From Aquifex sp964425585 (GTDB taxonomy: Bacteria > Aquificota > Aquificia > Aquificales > Aquificaceae): 64,000 nt of DNA. This document shows, piece after piece, positions 59,931 through 64,000 of this stretch. Made by a program: the position numbers and the translations under genes. The DNA lies in the NCBI GenBank assembly GCA_964425585.1, contig CAYRMG010000002.1:16987-80986 (forward strand), in the 5' to 3' direction. Within the stretch, counting starts at the first letter, position 1. Every line of letters begins with the position of its first letter. The notes beneath the pieces were generated by a model. That model had not been told where the DNA came from. It ran no database searches and saw only the letters and a program-made list of their open reading frames with translations.

Positions 59931-61166
59931 ATGGCTATCTTATGGGAGTTATACAGGGGAAGGGACTTTGACGTAAAACCCACCCTTGAGAGAATAAAGA
60001 AGGCTTGTGAATTTATCGGAAATCCCCAGAAACATTATCCCGCTATCCTCGTAGGTGGCACAAACGGGAAAGGCTCAACCTGTGCCTTTACGGAAAGGAT
60101 ATTAAGAGAACACGGTTATAAAACGGGCTGGTTTGTTTCACCCCACTTAATCAGGGAAAACGAGCGGTGGAGAATAAACGGAAAAGAGATTGATGAAGAG
60201 AGACTGAGGTATTACGTGAAAGAGCTAAAGGCGGTTTTTGAAAGGTTTGAACTTACATATTTTGAGGCCGCTACATTGATAGCCGTTAAGTTTTTTGAAG
60301 ACGAAAAAGTGGATGTTGGTGTATTTGAGGTGGGAATGGGTGGAAGGTGGGATGCTACGAAGGTTGTAAACGCAAACGTAATAGGCATAACGAACGTTGA
60401 GAGAGACCACACAAAGTGGCTCGGTGATACGGTTGAAAAAATTGCCCTTGAAAAGCTCCAGCTCTACAGGGAAGGGAGGCCTTTAATTCTCGGAACAGCA
60501 CGTTATCCCCTCTTTACCAAGGCTGTAGAGCTCGGCCTGAAGAACCTCTTTGTTGCAGGCATTGATTACGAATACTTCGGAAAGGTTGAAGCATCAAAAA
60601 CAATCCTTGAAAGTTTTTCTTCCGAGAAGTTTTCCGTCCGCGGAGCGGAGCTATCTCTTTGGGGAAAGTGGCAAATAGATAACGCATCTACAGCTATAGC
60701 CCTTTCTTCCCTTTTTACAAAGCTTGAGGAAAGTAAGGTAAAAAAAGCTCTTTCTCTAACGGTTTGGGAGGGGAGAATGGAAGTTTTGAGGGAGAAACCT
60801 CTTCTTATGATTGATGCCTCCCACAATCCTTACGCTGTTGTAAAGGTTATTAAAGAAGTAAAGAAATATTTTCCGAGTGTAAAGCTTGCATTCTCAAGTT
60901 TAAAGGGAAAGGAGTGGGAGCTAAGCCTGAAACTTATAAGGAATTACTTCAAGGAAGTGTATATTCTCCCGATAGAATACTACAGGGCGGAAGATGTAAA
61001 AAACTTAATCACCTTCTCGGAAGAAATAGGCCTGAATGCAAAGGTTTTTGAACCCGAGGAATTGATAAACAAGAAGGAGGATATTCTCGTCATAGGTTCT
61101 ATATACCTTATAAGTGATTTTAAGAAGTTTTTCAAAAAAGTTACTTCAGGCAACTTTCTTCTTTAG
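59931..61166 (+). CDS. folC: Folylpolyglutamate / dihydrofolate synthase
   Basis: FolC adds glutamate to dihydropteroate and reduced folates. The 411-residue protein has the Mur-ligase-like P-loop ILVGGTNGKGSTCAFTERIL, FVSPHLIRENERWRINGKEID, GVFEVGMGGRWDATKVVNA, GITNVERDHTKWLGDTVEKIA and a carboxyl ligase domain with ASHNPYAV. It stands alone, without accD or other folate genes. Its 3' end overlaps the convergent SulP gene by 21 bases. Confidence 0.94.
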   Translation: MAILWELYRGRDFDVKPTLERIKKACEFIGNPQKHYPAILVGGTNGKGSTCAFTERILREHGYKTGWFVSPHLIRENERWRINGKEIDEERLRYYVKELKAVFERFELTYFEAATLIAVKFFEDEKVDVGVFEVGMGGRWDATKVVNANVIGITNVERDHTKWLGDTVEKIALEKLQLYREGRPLILGTARYPLFTKAVELGLKNLFVAGIDYEYFGKVEASKTILESFSSEKFSVRGAELSLWGKWQIDNASTAIALSSLFTKLEESKVKKALSLTVWEGRMEVLREKPLLMIDASHNPYAVVKVIKEVKKYFPSVKLAFSSLKGKEWELSLKLIRNYFKEVYILPIEYYRAEDVKNLITFSEEIGLNAKVFEPEELINKKEDILVIGSIYLISDFKKFFKKVTSGNFLL

Positions 61167-62987
61167 TTCTTCCATCTTTTTCTTAAGCTCCTGTGCTTTT
61201 TCGGGCGTTTTTACCGTAAAACACTCGTCAAATACCGCGTAGGGGCAGTGGTCTCTACAGTATTCGTGGTCAAGACGTTTGAAGAGTTCTCCTATAGCTT
61301 CACCTTTTGCGTTAAACACAAGCTCGTGATTAACAACCTCATCAAATCCCGCATTTTCAAGAATAGGATAAGCATCACACCCTATGTTTGCGAAGGCAAC
61401 TTCTATATTTTTACTTCTTATATCTTTAACAAGTCTTACTATAGTCTGGGCACCTGTTGCATCAACGTAGTTCACCGCTTCCATATCTATGAGGACGAAC
61501 TTTAAGGGTCTTCCGTTAAAAAGGGCATCCTCTACCTTCTCCAGAATGTGGTCGTAAACGTATTGGGCATTACCGAAATATATGGACATATTAGGTCTTA
61601 CAAACATTATCTGGGGACATTCGGGAAGTCCCTTTGTTTCCGCATTTACGAAAGTTCGGGTAACGGGGTCTCTTGTTAAGGTAACAATGCGGGGATACAT
61701 GGTTTTGTAAACAAAACTACCCAAGGACATTAAAACCCCGAGCGTTATGGCAACCCATAAATCCATAAAGAATACTGAGGAGAATGTAAGTCCCGCAACG
61801 ACCCCGTCAATCTTATTAATCCTGTAGAGTTTTATTATGTCCTGAGGTCTTATTAGATTTATAACCGCGGAAAGAACAATCGCCGCAAGGGTTGCCTTAG
61901 GAAGGTAGTAAAATGCGGGTGCAAGAAGGAATAATGTAAGCCCTACAAGTGCACCCGATATCACACTGGCAAGGGGTGTAACCGCCCCGAGCGTATAGTT
62001 TAGGGATGAGCGGGAAAAGGAACCTCCCGCAGGAAAACCTTTAAAGAAAGAAACTGCAACATTTGCAAGTCCCTGTCCTATCAGTTCCTGATTCGGATCC
62101 CATTTGTCCCCTACCCTTACCGCAAGGGTTTTAGCTATTGCTACAGCCTCTATTAATCCGAAAAATGCTACAACGAAGGCACCTCCCCACATTTTGCTCA
62201 TAGTTGCAAAGTCAAGAGGAGGGGGTTCAGGATTAGGAAGTCCTTGGGGAACATCTCCAACTATTGCCACCCCGAAGTTATAAAGCTTGAATTGATAAAC
62301 GAGGAGGGAAGTAACTACAACCGCTATCAGGGCACCCGGAATGTATACGCTTATCTTCCTTGATATCCATATCAGAAAGTATGCGAGTATACCTATCCCG
62401 AGTGTGTAGGGATTTGTCATCTCTATCTTGCTGATGAGGTCTACAACAACGTCAAATATGTGAGTTGAACGCTCTATTTTGTATCCGAAAAGATGACCAA
62501 ATTGGGATAGGGCTATCACCATAGCACCGGCTGCAGTGAATCCGATAACCACGCTGTTTGAAATCAAATCCACTATAAAACCGAGTTTAAGTAAACCTAC
62601 GGTAAGTCTTATCAAGCCCACCATTAAGGCGAGTAAGGACATATACTTAATCCATTCGGGGGTTTGGGGTTCAAGTCCTATACCGTATAAAACCGAAGCG
62701 GAAAGAAGACAGGTCATTGCCACGGGGCCCGTATTTAGATACCTTGAACTCCCGAAGATTGCGGCAACAATTGTAGCTATAAAAGCAACGTAAAGACCGT
62801 GTATAGGAGGCATGCCCGCGAGCATCGCGTAAGCCATTGATTGGGGAACGTAAACGGCTGCAACTGTGATGCCCGCTATGAGATCCCTTATGAGCTTACT
62901 CTTGTCATAACCTTTAAACCATATTATGAAGGGAAACTTTAAGCTGAAGGAAACGGTAATTGCCGGAACCTCCTCAGCTTTTTTCAT
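61146..62987 (-). CDS. SulP/SLC26-family anion transporter with STAS domain
   Basis: This 613-residue protein has about ten to fourteen membrane helices with the SulP features LIRDLIAGITVAAVYVPQSMAYAMLAGMPP, GFTAAGAMVIALSQ and FFKGFPAGGSFSRSSLNYTLG. A cytoplasmic STAS domain follows (about residues 460-560; FVLIDMEAVNYVDATGAQTI). The substrate is sulfate, bicarbonate or another anion. It has an unusual tail with C577, C581 and C589 (EYCRDHCPYAVFDECF) and a charged helix. A Shine-Dalgarno is not evident. Convergent with folC. Confidence 0.9.
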   Translation of the reverse strand: MKKAEEVPAITVSFSLKFPFIIWFKGYDKSKLIRDLIAGITVAAVYVPQSMAYAMLAGMPPIHGLYVAFIATIVAAIFGSSRYLNTGPVAMTCLLSASVLYGIGLEPQTPEWIKYMSLLALMVGLIRLTVGLLKLGFIVDLISNSVVIGFTAAGAMVIALSQFGHLFGYKIERSTHIFDVVVDLISKIEMTNPYTLGIGILAYFLIWISRKISVYIPGALIAVVVTSLLVYQFKLYNFGVAIVGDVPQGLPNPEPPPLDFATMSKMWGGAFVVAFFGLIEAVAIAKTLAVRVGDKWDPNQELIGQGLANVAVSFFKGFPAGGSFSRSSLNYTLGAVTPLASVISGALVGLTLFLLAPAFYYLPKATLAAIVLSAVINLIRPQDIIKLYRINKIDGVVAGLTFSSVFFMDLWVAITLGVLMSLGSFVYKTMYPRIVTLTRDPVTRTFVNAETKGLPECPQIMFVRPNMSIYFGNAQYVYDHILEKVEDALFNGRPLKFVLIDMEAVNYVDATGAQTIVRLVKDIRSKNIEVAFANIGCDAYPILENAGFDEVVNHELVFNAKGEAIGELFKRLDHEYCRDHCPYAVFDECFTVKTPEKAQELKKKMEELKKKVA

Positions 62988-63059
62988 AGCACTAAATTAT
63001 TTTAAGAAATACCTTATGTAAATCATATATAAAAATTTCTTAATATAATTATTAGGTTA

Positions 63060-63980
63060 CTAAATAGTTCTGTGGGCTACACCGATAAGCTGTTTAAAAT
63101 CTTCAATCTCCTCTTCCTTCATAAACTTATTGATTCCCTCAATTACCTTGAGGGGTGCGAGGGGGTCGTAAAAGTTTGCGGTGCCCACCTGAACCGCACT
63201 CGCACCCGCCATAATATGTTCAAGTGCGTCCTCATACGTCGTTATTCCGCCGACACCTATTATTGGAACGGTATCTCCGAACTTTTCGTAAACCTCGTAA
63301 ATCATCCTAACAGCTATCGGTAGAATTGCGGGGCCCGAAAGCCCACCCGTTTTAGTAGCAAGGTCGGGCTTTTTTCTTCTTATGTCGATTTTCATACCCA
63401 ATAGGGTGTTTATGAGGACAAGCCCGTCCGCTCCGCTGTCTATGCAGACCTTTGCAAATTCCCTTATATCGGTAACGTTAGGTGAAAGTTTCACAAGAAG
63501 CGGTTTTTTAATTCTCTTTTTAATGTTCTCTACAAGATTTCCGAGGATTAGCGGGTCATGACCGAATACTATGCCCCCTTTTTTTACGTTGGGACAGGAA
63601 ACGTTGAGCTCGTAGGCTACAATTTTTTCCGCATCTTCAAGGGCAAGGCATACCTCCACGTATTCCTCTTCGCTCTCACCGAAAACGTTTGCTATAAAGT
63701 GGGTATCTATATTTTTTATCTTCGGATAGAGCTCCTTTAAGAATTTCTCAACGCCAGGATTTTGAAGACCTATGGAGTTGAGCATTCCGCAAGGTGTTTC
63801 AACTATTCTTGGAAGGTCGTTGCCGAGCCGAGGTTTTAAAGAAAGACCTTTCATTACTACCGCACCGAGTTTTGAGACGTCGTAAATTTCGGTAGCCTCA
63901 AGTCCGTAACCGAAAGTTCCGCTTGCTACCCATACGGGGTTTTTAAACCTTATTCCGAAAAGTTCTATCTCAAGATTCAT
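63060..63980 (-). CDS. pyrD: Dihydroorotate dehydrogenase, class 1B catalytic subunit
   Basis: PyrD oxidises dihydroorotate to orotate in pyrimidine synthesis. The 306-residue TIM-barrel flavoprotein starts LEIELFGIRFKNPVWVASGTFGYG and carries the catalytic cysteine of class 1B in YELNVSCPNVKKGG, VKLSPNVTDI, LVLINTLLGMKID and the FMN-binding GVGGITTYEDALEHIMAGASAVQVGTA. Class 1B works with PyrK, found at 5300-6061. A TAAAAT box lies 4-5 bases before the ATG with no Shine-Dalgarno. Confidence 0.95.
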   Translation of the reverse strand: MNLEIELFGIRFKNPVWVASGTFGYGLEATEIYDVSKLGAVVMKGLSLKPRLGNDLPRIVETPCGMLNSIGLQNPGVEKFLKELYPKIKNIDTHFIANVFGESEEEYVEVCLALEDAEKIVAYELNVSCPNVKKGGIVFGHDPLILGNLVENIKKRIKKPLLVKLSPNVTDIREFAKVCIDSGADGLVLINTLLGMKIDIRRKKPDLATKTGGLSGPAILPIAVRMIYEVYEKFGDTVPIIGVGGITTYEDALEHIMAGASAVQVGTANFYDPLAPLKVIEGINKFMKEEEIEDFKQLIGVAHRTI

Positions 63981-64000
63981 TGAGATTTTATTTTAGCCTT

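Noticed and set aside
1..64000. CRISPR arrays, insertion sequences, prophage genes, rRNA
   Set aside because: No regularly spaced repeats, transposase or integrase motifs, phage genes or rRNA sequence were seen.

Overview
The window looks like chromosome from a hyperthermophilic, chemolithoautotrophic Aquificaceae bacterium, most like Aquifex. The reasons are a citryl-CoA synthetase-type subunit of the reductive TCA cycle, a ba3-type oxidase with a tiny third subunit, one MotA followed by two MotB proteins (the arrangement known in Aquifex aeolicus), lysine-rich proteins, and neighbourhoods I recall from A. aeolicus (mrcA-bioF, mdh-accC, hisA-pyrK-citryl-CoA synthetase). The complete nitrate and nitric oxide reductase modules would suit a nitrate-respiring relative. 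The genus is an inference from memory; no search was run. Genes are packed tightly and there is no gene-free stretch over 300 bases. No insertion sequence, prophage, rRNA operon or CRISPR array was seen.

Layout: 1-3853 holds the end of an A-type cytochrome oxidase subunit I and a ba3 oxidase operon (IIa, II, I, SCO). 3829-9543 holds uppP, hisA, pyrK, the citryl-CoA synthetase large subunit, a GT9 glycosyltransferase and truD. 9562-18381 holds a UbiE-like methyltransferase, tRNA-Cys, a DEAD-box helicase with a hairpin leader, a lysine 2,3-aminomutase-like enzyme, a polyprenyl synthase, rpmA, PBP1A, bioF and a FadL-like porin. 18552-26693 holds a ubiquitin-like sulfur carrier, smc, an unknown protein ending in an SSB-like tip, hslU, an aldehyde dehydrogenase, rfaE2 and an O-methyltransferase. 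26736-36042 holds motA-motB1-motB2, an acyl-ligase/ACP/acyltransferase fusion, mdh, accC, and on the other strand a small protein with flgK and flgL. 36119-45911 holds a DUF2892 protein, ruvX, two unknown proteins (one a beta-propeller/coiled-coil/AAA+ fusion), exbD, a copper-chaperone-like protein, prfB, a membrane protein, pyrG and a tRNA nucleotidyltransferase.

46058-54996 is an anaerobic respiration island: napA-G-H-B-L-D, an order like that of Campylobacterota, followed by norC-norB and a small membrane protein. Together they would reduce nitrate to nitrite and NO to N2O. No nitrite reductase lies in the window. 54993-63980 holds an AI-2E family permease, a cysteine-desulfurase homologue that has lost its PLP lysine, an Mrp ATPase that has lost half of its CxxC motif, lpd, folC, a SulP transporter and pyrD, the partner of the distant pyrK.

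Two window-wide features stand out. Every convergent gene pair overlaps or abuts at its stop codons. Many genes have no Shine-Dalgarno sequence but carry a -10-like box a few bases before ATG, which suggests leaderless transcripts. The best leads for new biology are the lysine-less NifS/IscS homologue next to an atypical Mrp, the SSB-tip protein upstream of hslU, and the propeller-AAA+/ExbD/metal-binding-domain cassette.
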